The position numbers and the translations under genes are program-made. DNA of 64,000 bases from Pseudomonas sp. IAC-BECa141 (GTDB taxonomy: Bacteria; Pseudomonadota; Gammaproteobacteria; Pseudomonadales; Pseudomonadaceae): contig NZ_CP065410.1 of assembly GCF_020544405.1 (NCBI RefSeq), forward strand, positions 2,976,001 through 3,040,000, given 5' to 3'. How positions within the stretch are numbered: position 1 is the stretch's first letter; each line of letters begins with the position of its first letter. Shown piece after piece: positions 46,274-54,344 of this stretch. The notes below the pieces were generated by a model that was not told where the DNA came from, made no database searches, and saw only the letters and a list, made by a program, of their open reading frames with translations.

Positions 46274-46378
46274 TGATCGTTCCCACGCTCCCGCGTGGGA
46301 ATGCAGACCGTGACGCTCCGCGTCACTGGACGCGGAGCGTCCCTAGAGGCATTCCCACGCAGAGCGTGGGAACGATCA
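46274..46378. repeat. Pseudomonas palindromic intergenic repeat
   Basis: A 105-base mosaic of nested inverted repeats: outer arms TGATCGTTCCCACGCTC and GAGCGTGGGAACGATCA, inner copies of TTCCCACGC with GCGTGGGAA, plus GACGCTCCGCGTC with GACGCGGAGCGTC. The unit GTTCCCACGC...GCGTGGGAA is a known abundant REP-like repeat in Pseudomonas genomes. It lies between the two autotransporter genes and could fold into a stable RNA that limits read-through. Confidence 0.85.
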
Positions 46379-46436
46379 CGTCAACGATCACTTCAATAGA
46401 CGGATTTTTCGCAACATCACTAAGGAAGGTCGCCGG

Positions 46437-49400
46437 ATGAAAAACAACAACACACCCGCGCAATCGGGTGGATGCTTTCGCCTGAAAACTCTCAATTTCG
46501 CTTTGCTCTGCGCGCTGGCCACCTGGGGCAGCGCACACGCCGCGCCCTACGTGGAAAGCGGCCGGTCAGGGGATCCGGGCAGTTGGCGCAGCGCCGAATT
46601 CCAGGCCGACTGGGGCCTGGGCGCCATCGGTGCGGATTACGCCTACGCCGCCGGCTACACCGGCAAAGGCGTGAAACTGGGAATTTTCGACCAGCCGGTC
46701 TACGCCGCGCATCCGGAGTTTTCCGGTAGCAACAAGGTCGTCACCCTGGTTACCTCGGGGATCCGCGAATACACCGACCCGTACATCCCGGTCAAAGCCG
46801 GGGACGCGTTCCGCTATGACGGTTCGCCCTCGGTCGGTTCCGACGGCAAGCTCGGCGCCCACGGCACCCACGTCGGCGGTATTGCCGCCGGCAGCCGTGA
46901 CGGCGGGCCGATGCATGGTGTGGCGTTCGGCGCGCAGATCATCAGCGCCGACAACGGCGACCCGGGCCCGGAAGACGGCATCGTGCTCGGCAATGACGGC
47001 GCGGTGTACAAGGCCGGCTGGGATGCGCTGATCGCCAGCGGCGCACGGATCATCAACAACAGCTGGGGCATCGGCATCACCGACCGCTTCGACCTCGGCG
47101 GCCGTGACCCGGCGTATCCGCATTTCACCGTCAACGACGCGCAAGTGCAGTTCAACGAAATCCGCACACTGCTGGGCACCAGACCCGGCGGCGCCTACGA
47201 CGGCGCAATCGCTGCCGCACGCAGCGGAATCGTGACGATTTTCGCAGCGGGCAACGACTACAACCTGAACAACCCGGACGCCATTGCCGGCCTCGGTTAT
47301 TTCGTGCCGGATATCGCGCCGAACTGGATCACCGTCGCCGCCCTGCAAAAGAACCCGGATCTGGCCAGTGCCAATCCGTACATCATGAGTACGTTCTCTT
47401 CGCGTTGCGGCTACACCGCGAGTTTCTGCGTCTCGGCACCGGGTACGAAAATCTTCAGCTCGATCATCGAAGGCACCAACGCCGATAACCTGACCACCGG
47501 CTACAAGAACTACAACGGCACCTCGATGGCCGCGCCGCACGTGGCCGGCTCCATCGCCGTGCTGATGGAGCGCTTCCCGTACATGTCCGGCGATCAGGTC
47601 GCCAGCGTATTGCGCACCACTGCGACCGACCTCGGCGCACCGGGCATCGACGCCCTGTATGGCTGGGGCATGATCAACTTGCGCAAGGGCATCGACGGCC
47701 CGGCGATGTTCGTCACCGAGCAGGACATTCCCGAAGAGTTCCGCATCCAGGGCGCTTACGGTTCCGGCCAGTTCGTGGCCGATCTGCCGGGCATCGGCGC
47801 GATCATCGATGCGGGCAAGCCCACCGAGCGCGTGTGCAACGACATCACCTGCGGGCTCGACACCTGGCGCAACGACATCTCCGGCCATGGCGGTCTGACC
47901 AAGCAAGGCATCGGCACTCTGGTGCTGACCGGCAACAACACCTACAGCGGCCCGACTCTGGTCAATCAGGGTCGACTGGCAATCAATGGCTCGCTGCAAT
48001 CGGCGGTGACGGTCAATGACGGCGGTATTCTCGGCGGTAACGGCCGGATCGCCGCGCTGACCGCCAACCGCGGCGGCACCGTGGCGCCGGGCAATTCCAT
48101 CGGCACCCTGAACGTGGCCGGTGATGTGACCTTCGCGCCGGGTTCGACCTATGCGGTGGAAGTGTCGCCGACCAGCAGCGACCGCATCGTCGCCGGCGGC
48201 AAAGCGGTGATCGAAGGCGCAACCGTGACCATGTCGCTGGAAAACAGCCCGACGCTGTTGACCACGGGCGAAGTGAAAAGCCTGCTCGGCACCCGGTTCA
48301 ACATCTTGCAGGCAGCGGGCGGGATTGAAGGTCAGTTCGGACAAGTGTTGCCCGACTACGCGTTCCTCGGCGGTACCCTGGCTTACTCGGCGAGCGGTGT
48401 GCAACTGGACGTCGGACGTAACGGCGCCTCGTTCGCCAGCGTTGGCCTGACCCCGAACCAGCGCGCGGTCGGTGCTGCCGCCGAGCGCCTCGGCGCCGGC
48501 AATGCGTTGTTCGAAACCCTGTTGCTGTTGCCGTCGGCGGCCGCTGCGCAGGATGCCTTCCAGCAACTGTCCGGCGAGATTCACCCGGCCATCGGCACGC
48601 TGCTGATCAACGACAGCCGCTACCTGCGCGATGCCGTGGGCGAACGTCTGCGTGAACGGGATGTGTTTGATGCCAATGCACCAACCGACGATCGCAGCAA
48701 TGCCTGGGTCAAAGTGCTGGGTTCATGGGGCAAGAGCGATGGCGGATCGAAATACGCCGATTCCACCAGCTCCATCGGCGGCCTGCTGGCCGGCGTCGAC
48801 GGCTTGATCGCTGAAGATACCCGTCTGGGTTTCGTTACCGGTTATAGCGACAGCTCGTTGAGCATGGGCGAGGGGACGCATTCGTCCGCGTCGGTCGATA
48901 GCTATCACTTGGGTGCATACCTGGGACATCAGATCGATGCGCTGCGTCTGACCGTCGGTGCGGCCTACAGCTGGCATCGCATCGACGTCAAACGTGACCT
49001 GCAGTTCGGCGGCGTCAGCGGCAAACAGAAAACCAAGCGCGATGCGACCACCGCGCAAGTGTTCACCGAAGCGGCCTACGACCTGGGCCTGCAACCGATG
49101 AACCTGGAGCCGTTCGCCAATCTGGCCTACGTGCACCTCGACAGCGACAGCTTCACCGAGAAGGGTGATGCCGCCGCACTGAAAGGCGGTGAAGACAACC
49201 GCGACGTGGTGTTGTCGACCCTCGGTGTGCGGGCCAAACGTACCTTTGCCCTGTCGGAGAAACACCAGCTGGAACTGGGCGCAAGCCTGGGCTGGCAGCA
49301 CAACTTGAGCAGCGTGGACTCCGACAGTCACTTGGCTTTCGTCAATGGCAACAGTGCGTTCACCGTGCAAAGTGTGTCGATGGATCGGGATGCAGCGGTG

Positions 49401-49523
49401 GTCGGCGTGCGCGCCGGGCTGGCGCTCAATCGCGATGTCCGGGTCAACCTGGACTACAACGGGCTGATCGGCTCCAACGAAAAGGATCACGGTGTGGGCC
49501 TGACGCTGGACTGGCAGTTCTAG
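46437..49523 (+). CDS. Autotransporter serine protease 2 (S8 subtilase)
   Basis: A 1028-residue paralogue of the preceding gene. Basic N-terminus and signal peptide ending near SAHAAPYVES (about residue 40), triad D85 in KLGIFDQ, H142 in GAHGTHVGGIA and S363 in NGTSMAAPHVAG. The catalytic part is about 60 residues longer than in protease 1, with inserts around KAGDAFRYDGSPSVGSDGKL and the FDLGGRDPAYPHF segment. The linker repeat and beta-barrel are very similar to protease 1, including GNSIGTLNVAGDV and the ending GVGLTLDWQF. AAGGAAGG precedes the ATG. A true terminator follows, separating it from the lipase genes. Related genes are called prtB or pspB. Confidence 0.93.
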   Translation: MKNNNTPAQSGGCFRLKTLNFALLCALATWGSAHAAPYVESGRSGDPGSWRSAEFQADWGLGAIGADYAYAAGYTGKGVKLGIFDQPVYAAHPEFSGSNKVVTLVTSGIREYTDPYIPVKAGDAFRYDGSPSVGSDGKLGAHGTHVGGIAAGSRDGGPMHGVAFGAQIISADNGDPGPEDGIVLGNDGAVYKAGWDALIASGARIINNSWGIGITDRFDLGGRDPAYPHFTVNDAQVQFNEIRTLLGTRPGGAYDGAIAAARSGIVTIFAAGNDYNLNNPDAIAGLGYFVPDIAPNWITVAALQKNPDLASANPYIMSTFSSRCGYTASFCVSAPGTKIFSSIIEGTNADNLTTGYKNYNGTSMAAPHVAGSIAVLMERFPYMSGDQVASVLRTTATDLGAPGIDALYGWGMINLRKGIDGPAMFVTEQDIPEEFRIQGAYGSGQFVADLPGIGAIIDAGKPTERVCNDITCGLDTWRNDISGHGGLTKQGIGTLVLTGNNTYSGPTLVNQGRLAINGSLQSAVTVNDGGILGGNGRIAALTANRGGTVAPGNSIGTLNVAGDVTFAPGSTYAVEVSPTSSDRIVAGGKAVIEGATVTMSLENSPTLLTTGEVKSLLGTRFNILQAAGGIEGQFGQVLPDYAFLGGTLAYSASGVQLDVGRNGASFASVGLTPNQRAVGAAAERLGAGNALFETLLLLPSAAAAQDAFQQLSGEIHPAIGTLLINDSRYLRDAVGERLRERDVFDANAPTDDRSNAWVKVLGSWGKSDGGSKYADSTSSIGGLLAGVDGLIAEDTRLGFVTGYSDSSLSMGEGTHSSASVDSYHLGAYLGHQIDALRLTVGAAYSWHRIDVKRDLQFGGVSGKQKTKRDATTAQVFTEAAYDLGLQPMNLEPFANLAYVHLDSDSFTEKGDAAALKGGEDNRDVVLSTLGVRAKRTFALSEKHQLELGASLGWQHNLSSVDSDSHLAFVNGNSAFTVQSVSMDRDAAVVGVRAGLALNRDVRVNLDYNGLIGSNEKDHGVGLTLDWQF

Positions 49524-49528
49524 GGTGT

Positions 49529-49559
49529 AACGGCAGTTCTTCAGAGAACTGCCGTTTTT
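49529..49559 (+). terminator. Rho-independent terminator before the lipase genes
   Basis: AACGGCAGTTCT and AGAACTGCCGTT make a perfect 12-bp stem with a TCAG loop, followed directly by TTTTT. The pueB ribosome site (AAAGGAAGAG) begins four bases later. Confidence 0.85.
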
Positions 49560-49580
49560 GAAAGGAAGAGAGAGCACAAC

Positions 49581-51269
49581 ATGGGACTGTTCGATTACAA
49601 AAATGCCGACGGCAAAGCGCTGTACAGCGATGCCATCGCCCTGACGCTGTATGCCTACACGCCGACCGGGCAGGCTTTGCCCGGCACCGGCTGGAAGCCG
49701 ATCGGCGCCACGGCGCTGGGCTATCAGGGCAAGGTCGGGGAGCAGGGCACGTTCTTCGGCGAGAAGGACGGCTTCACCAGTGCCGAAGCCGAAGTGCTCG
49801 GCAAGCACGACGCCGCGGGCAAGCTGATCGGCATCGGTGTGGCCTTCCGGGGCACCGGCGGGCTGGGTTACAGCGACACTTTTGGCGACATGAAAAACAA
49901 TCTGCTGGCCGCCATCGGCCCGACGGATTACGCCACCCAGTACGCGAAAAACGCCTTCGACAATCTGCTCGAATCGGTGGCTGCTTTCGCCGTCGCCCAT
50001 GGCATCGCGGCCAGGGACGTGTTGATCAGCGGCCACAGCCTCGGCGGCCTCGGGGTCAACAGCGTAGCGGAGTTGAGCGCGAGTCACTGGGGCGGGTTCT
50101 TCAAGGACGCCAACTACATTTCGTTCGCCTCGCCGACCCAGAGCAGCACCGGCACCAACGTGCTGAACATCGGTTATGAGAATGATCCGGTGTTCCGCGT
50201 GCTCGACGGCACCACGTTCAGTACCGCGTCGATGGGCAAGCACGACAAACCGCACGATTCGACCACCGACAACATCGTCAACTTCAATGACAACTACGCG
50301 TCCACCGCGCAGAACCTGGTGCCTTTCAGCATCGCCAATCCGCTGAACTGGTCGGCCCACAGCTCGCTGGGGTATGCCGACGGCCTGAATCGGGTGATCG
50401 CGTCGAAGTTCTACGGCCTGACGCACAAGGATTCGACGATCATCGTCTCCAACCTTGAGGAAGCGTCGCGGGGCAAGACCTGGGTCGAGGATCTGGGCCG
50501 CAGCGGCGAGCCGCACACCGGCAGTACCTTCATCATCGGCACCGACAGCGGCGACTGGCTAAAGGGCGGGGCGGGCAACGACTTTCTGGAAGGCCTGGGT
50601 GGCGATGACCGTTTCCGTGACGATGGCGGTTTCAACATCCTTCTCGGTGGTCAGGGTCACAACACCTTCGAACTGCAAAAGCCGTTGCAGAACTTCAGCT
50701 TCGCCAACGACGGCGACGGCACGCTGTACGTGCGTGACGCCTACGGCGGCATCAGCATGACCCGCGACATCGGCGCGCTGGTGAGCAAGGAGTCGGGGTC
50801 GTGGTGGGGCAGCAAGGACATCACCTGGACCGTCACTGCCAAAGGCCTGGCCAACGGTTCCGAACTGACTCAGTACAACCACTCGCTCAGCGGCGGCGCG
50901 ATGGGCGACACCCTCAAAGCCACCGCTGACGGCGACTGGCTGTTCGGCTTGGGCGGCAACGATCACCTGCAAAGCGACAAGGCCCACGTGACCTTCGTCG
51001 GCGGCGCCGGCAATGACGTGATGAGCGCGGTGGGTGGCAACAATACCTTCCTGTTCAGCGGCGCGTTTGGCTTCGACGCGATCAATGGCTACCAGGGCAG
51101 CGACAAACTGGTGTTCATGGGCGTCGAAGGCGCAGGGCAGGGCTACGACTACAAGCAACACGCGTCGCAGTCCGGAAGCGATACCGTGCTGAAGATTGGC
51201 GATTTTGCCGTGACGCTGGTCGGGGTCGGTGTGGCTAATCTGTCGGATTCGAGTTTCGTCTTCGCCTGA
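49581..51269 (+). CDS. pueB: RTX lipase/polyurethanase, short form without lid-1 segment
   Basis: A 562-residue class I.3 lipase resembling P. chlororaphis and P. protegens PueB (about 567). Triad S153 in ISGHSLGGLG, D202 in YENDPVF and H260 in WSAHSSL. RTX repeats GGAGNDFLEGLGG and GGAGNDVMSA lie in the C-terminal third, with a type I export signal at the end and no signal peptide. Compared with the next gene it lacks about 52 residues after residue 26 (from SYH to AGW in the longer enzyme), the part that forms the movable lid 1. AprDEF should export it. Confidence 0.92.
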   Translation: MGLFDYKNADGKALYSDAIALTLYAYTPTGQALPGTGWKPIGATALGYQGKVGEQGTFFGEKDGFTSAEAEVLGKHDAAGKLIGIGVAFRGTGGLGYSDTFGDMKNNLLAAIGPTDYATQYAKNAFDNLLESVAAFAVAHGIAARDVLISGHSLGGLGVNSVAELSASHWGGFFKDANYISFASPTQSSTGTNVLNIGYENDPVFRVLDGTTFSTASMGKHDKPHDSTTDNIVNFNDNYASTAQNLVPFSIANPLNWSAHSSLGYADGLNRVIASKFYGLTHKDSTIIVSNLEEASRGKTWVEDLGRSGEPHTGSTFIIGTDSGDWLKGGAGNDFLEGLGGDDRFRDDGGFNILLGGQGHNTFELQKPLQNFSFANDGDGTLYVRDAYGGISMTRDIGALVSKESGSWWGSKDITWTVTAKGLANGSELTQYNHSLSGGAMGDTLKATADGDWLFGLGGNDHLQSDKAHVTFVGGAGNDVMSAVGGNNTFLFSGAFGFDAINGYQGSDKLVFMGVEGAGQGYDYKQHASQSGSDTVLKIGDFAVTLVGVGVANLSDSSFVFA

Positions 51270-51276
51270 CAAACCT

Positions 51277-51368
51277 TGTGGGAGCGAAGAGGGCGTGTCA
51301 GTCACCCAACCGGTAACTGACAGACTGCGATCGCGAGCAAGTCGAATCGTCGCACCGTCGCTCCCACA
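51277..51368. repeat. REPIN-like element with internal inverted repeat
   Basis: Ends are a perfect 11-bp inverted repeat, TGTGGGAGCGA and TCGCTCCCACA, the REP consensus of fluorescent Pseudomonas, here 92 bases apart. Inside lies a second inverted repeat, TGTCAGT with ACTGACA (51296-51322), and GATCGCGAGCAAG, a broken REP half. It sits between the two lipase genes. Confidence 0.8.
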
Positions 51369-51465
51369 TTGTGACTGTGTAGTAAATGCTCCGGGGCGCC
51401 TCGGGAGGGGCGTTCTGGTTGTGAGCTATCTCTGAACAATTCCAACAAAAAGAGAGGCAACAGCA

Positions 51466-53319
51466 ATGGGTGTGTATGACTACAAGAATTTCGGTACGGC
51501 GGACTCCAAGGCGCTGTTCAGCGACGCCATGGCCATCACGCTGTATTCCTACCACAACCTCGATAACGGCTTTGCCGTCGGTTATCAGCACAACGGCTTC
51601 GGCCTCGGTTTGCCGGCCACGCTGGTGACCGCGCTGATCGGCGGTACGGATTCCCAGGGGGTGATCCCTGGCATTCCGTGGAACCCCGACTCGGAAAAAG
51701 CCGCGCTTGATGCGGTGAAAAAAGCCGGTTGGACCCCGATCACCGCCTCGCAACTGGGTTACGAGGGCAAGACCGATGCCCGCGGCACCTTCTTCGGCGA
51801 AAAGGCCGGCTACACCAGCGCCCAAGTGGAAATCCTCGGCAAATACGACGCTCAGGGCCATCTCACCGAGATCGGCATCGCCTTTCGCGGCACCAGCGGC
51901 CCACGGGAAATCCTGATCGGTGACTCGATCGGTGACGTGATCAACGACTTGCTCGCCGCATTCGGGCCCAAGGATTACGCCAGAAACTACGTCGGCGAAG
52001 CTTTCGGCAACCTGATGAACGATGTGGTGGCGTTCGCCAAGGCCCATGGCCTGACCGGCAAGGACGTGCTGGTCAGCGGTCACAGCCTGGGCGGGCTGGC
52101 GGTCAACAGCATGGCGGATTTGAGCACCAGCAAATGGGGCGGGTTCTTCCAGGATTCCAACTACATCGCCTACGCCTCGCCGACCCAAAGCAGCACCGAC
52201 AAGGTGCTCAACGTCGGCTACGAAAACGACCCGGTGTTCCGCGCCCTCGACGGCTCGACCTTCACCGGTGCATCCCTCGGCGTGCACGACGCGCCCAAGG
52301 AGTCGGCGACCGATAACATCGTCAGCTTCAACGACCACTACGCCTCGGCGGCGTGGAACGTGCTGCCGTTCTCGATCATCAACATTCCGACCTGGATCTC
52401 GCACCTGCCGACCGCTTATGGGGATGGCATGAACCGGGTGATCGAGTCGAAGTTCTACGACCTGACCAGCAAGGACTCGACGATCATCGTCGCCAACCTG
52501 TCGGACCCGGCGCGGGCCAGCACTTGGGTACAGGACCTGAACCGCAACGCCGAAACCCACAAGGGCAGCACGTTCATCATCGGCAGCGACGGCAACGACC
52601 TGATCCAGGGCGGCAGCGGCAACGATTATCTGGAAGGCCGCGCCGGCAACGACACGTTCCGCGATGGCGGGGGCTACAACATTCTGCTCGGCGGCTCGGG
52701 CAACAACACTCTGGAGTTGCAGAAGTCGGTCAATACCTACGACTTCGCCAACGACGGCGTCGGCAACCTGTACATCCGCGATGCCAACGGCGGCATCAGC
52801 ATCACCCGCGATATCGGCAGCATCGTCACCAAGGAGCCGGGTTTTCTCTGGGGCCTGTTCAAGGATGACGTGACCCACAGCGTCACCGCGACCGGTTTGA
52901 AGGTCGGCAACAATGTCACTCAGTACGAGTCGAGCGTGAAAGGCACCGGCGGCGCCGACACCCTCAAGGCCAAGGCCAGCGGTGACTGGCTGTTCGGCCT
53001 TGACGGCAACGATCACTTGATTGGCGGAGCGGGCAACGACGTGTTCGTCGGCGGCGCCGGCAATGACCTGATGGAGTCGGGCGGCGGGGCGGATACCTTC
53101 CTGTTCAGCGGCGCGTTCGGTCAGGATCGCGTGTTGGGTTACACCGCCAATGACAAACTGGTGTTCCTCGGCGTGCAGGGGGTGCTGCCGGGCGACGACT
53201 TCCGCGCCCATGCCACGGCGGTGGGACAGGATACGGTGCTGAAATTCGGCGCTGATTCGGTGACGCTGGTCGGGGTTGCATTGAACAGCTTGAGTGCCGA
53301 CGGGATTGTGATCGCCTGA
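51466..53319 (+). CDS. pueA: RTX lipase/polyurethanase LipA (617 residues)
   Basis: A 617-residue class I.3 lipase, the exact length of Pseudomonas sp. MIS38 lipase and PueA. Its triad falls on the same positions as that structure: S207 in SGHSLGG, D255 in ENDPVF and H313 in WISHLP. Residues 31-82 (NLDNGFAVGYQHNGFG...) hold the lid-1 region of the known structure. RTX calcium repeats include GGSGNDYLEG, GGAGNDVFVG and GGAGNDLMES. Exported by AprDEF without signal peptide. It hydrolyses triglycerides and polyester polyurethane in relatives; also named lipA. GAGAGG before the ATG. Confidence 0.95.
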   Translation: MGVYDYKNFGTADSKALFSDAMAITLYSYHNLDNGFAVGYQHNGFGLGLPATLVTALIGGTDSQGVIPGIPWNPDSEKAALDAVKKAGWTPITASQLGYEGKTDARGTFFGEKAGYTSAQVEILGKYDAQGHLTEIGIAFRGTSGPREILIGDSIGDVINDLLAAFGPKDYARNYVGEAFGNLMNDVVAFAKAHGLTGKDVLVSGHSLGGLAVNSMADLSTSKWGGFFQDSNYIAYASPTQSSTDKVLNVGYENDPVFRALDGSTFTGASLGVHDAPKESATDNIVSFNDHYASAAWNVLPFSIINIPTWISHLPTAYGDGMNRVIESKFYDLTSKDSTIIVANLSDPARASTWVQDLNRNAETHKGSTFIIGSDGNDLIQGGSGNDYLEGRAGNDTFRDGGGYNILLGGSGNNTLELQKSVNTYDFANDGVGNLYIRDANGGISITRDIGSIVTKEPGFLWGLFKDDVTHSVTATGLKVGNNVTQYESSVKGTGGADTLKAKASGDWLFGLDGNDHLIGGAGNDVFVGGAGNDLMESGGGADTFLFSGAFGQDRVLGYTANDKLVFLGVQGVLPGDDFRAHATAVGQDTVLKFGADSVTLVGVALNSLSADGIVIA

Positions 53320-53328
53320 CGGCAAGCG

Positions 53329-53354
53329 TGGGGAGGGAGCAAGCTCTCTCCCCA
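53329..53354. repeat. REP half-palindrome after the lipase gene
   Basis: GGGGAGGGAGC-AA-GCTCTCTCCCC, an 11-bp stem with one G-U pair, resembling the Pseudomonas REP core GAGGGAGCTTGCTCCC. It lies 10 bases after the lipase stop and may act as transcript end protection or terminator. There is no T-run. Confidence 0.7.
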
Positions 53355-53491
53355 TCAAACCTTCCTATATCGAAAGTGACTCACCCGCCATTCCCTGACT
53401 CCAATCCCTGCACCAACAGGAAATGCGGCCTAAAGTCATGACGGCAACGTTCGTCATCCAAAGGCCGCCAACGAGTACAGGAGATTCACAC

Positions 53492-53866
53492 GTGAAAGGT
53501 TTCAAGAGGTTTATCGGTATGACGGGACTGGCGCTGCTGTCGGCCAATGCCTGGGCCGATCTGCCTCACAGCTCGATTCTGAGCCGCTATGGCGTCACCA
53601 CCGATCAACTGCCAAAACCGGCCGACAGTGACGACGTCAAACCCGTTGAAGAGAAAAGCCGCTTTTACATCCAGCCCGAACAACCGTTCGTGACGATTCG
53701 CATCGGCGAAGACCATGAACCGGAAATGACCGGTAACCTGAGCATCGACCGCATGGCGCAGCAGGAACGCCAACGTTGCCAGCGCTTGCAGGAAGAAATG
53801 GTCCGGCGCGGCGAGCGAGCGTTGAACTGCGATGGCTCCATCCCGGGCATGGCGTTACCCCGCTGA
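53492..53866 (+). CDS. Small secreted hypothetical protein
   Basis: A 124-residue protein starting GTG at 53492, with an AGGAG site upstream. Residues 1-21 form a signal peptide (VKGFKRFIGMTGLALLSANA then WADLPH). The mature part is charged, with RIGEDHEPEMTGNLSIDRMA and a helix QQERQRCQRLQEEMVRRGER containing two cysteines (C in QRCQR and C in ALNCDG) that could form a disulfide. No family recognised; not RTX. It lies between the exoenzyme island and a terminator, not clearly part of either. Confidence 0.75.
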   Translation: MKGFKRFIGMTGLALLSANAWADLPHSSILSRYGVTTDQLPKPADSDDVKPVEEKSRFYIQPEQPFVTIRIGEDHEPEMTGNLSIDRMAQQERQRCQRLQEEMVRRGERALNCDGSIPGMALPR

Positions 53867-53873
53867 CAAATGC

Positions 53874-53911
53874 AAAAAAGGCTGCGCTCCAACAGGAACG
53901 CAGCCTTTTTT
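53874..53911. terminator. Bidirectional rho-independent terminator
   Basis: AAAAAAGGCTGCG and CGCAGCCTTTTTT around a 12-base loop. Serves the small secreted gene and the converging YgdI-type lipoprotein gene. Confidence 0.85.
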
Positions 53912-53924
53912 GATGGGGTCGCGG

Positions 53925-54149
53925 TCAGTCTTCCTTGCGCACCGTGGCTACTTCGTCTGCACGTACACGCACCTTGGCGCCGGAAATATCCTTGAACTCA
54001 TAGAAGCCATCCTCGGTTTTGGTGTCGGGCATGTCTTCGGTCAGGTATTGGGTGCCGTTCTGCAAGGTGACCACCGTCTGGGTAGAGCAGCCGGCCAGTG
54101 CCAACAGCGCCGCAACAGCCAACGGGATCCCGAGAGTCTTGATTTTCAT
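53925..54149 (-). CDS. YgdI/YgdR-type small lipoprotein
   Basis: A 74-residue lipoprotein: lipobox in VAALLALAGCSTQ and then an SH3-like domain with TVVTLQNGTQYLTEDMPDTK and FYEFKDISGAKVRVRADEVA. This is the YgdI/YgdR pattern of Enterobacteria and Pseudomonas, small envelope proteins of unknown function. The start MKIKTL at 54149 is preferred; AGGA is upstream. Single gene. Confidence 0.92.
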   Translation of the reverse strand: MKIKTLGIPLAVAALLALAGCSTQTVVTLQNGTQYLTEDMPDTKTEDGFYEFKDISGAKVRVRADEVATVRKED

Positions 54150-54344
54150 AAGCAGCATTCCTGTTCATTTCGACCAATGTCGGCCTCTAACGCGGTTGGT
54201 GCCATTGCGCCCGGAAAAGTTCGATGGCCACCTGAAAAAAACCACACCGGAGGTGCCACTGATCTTTTTCCGTTTGCACCTGCGGGGGCAGGCTGGTATC
54301 TGTACGCATAACCAGTACTCGCTTGCCATGGCCCCGAATTCACC

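Noticed and set aside
46566..53358. Long minus-strand frames opposite autotransporter 2 and the two lipases (up to 686 codons)
   Set aside because: All mirror the repetitive Gly-Asp-rich coding of RTX and passenger repeats; they have no start signals and translate to low-complexity Val/Gly/Ala sequence.
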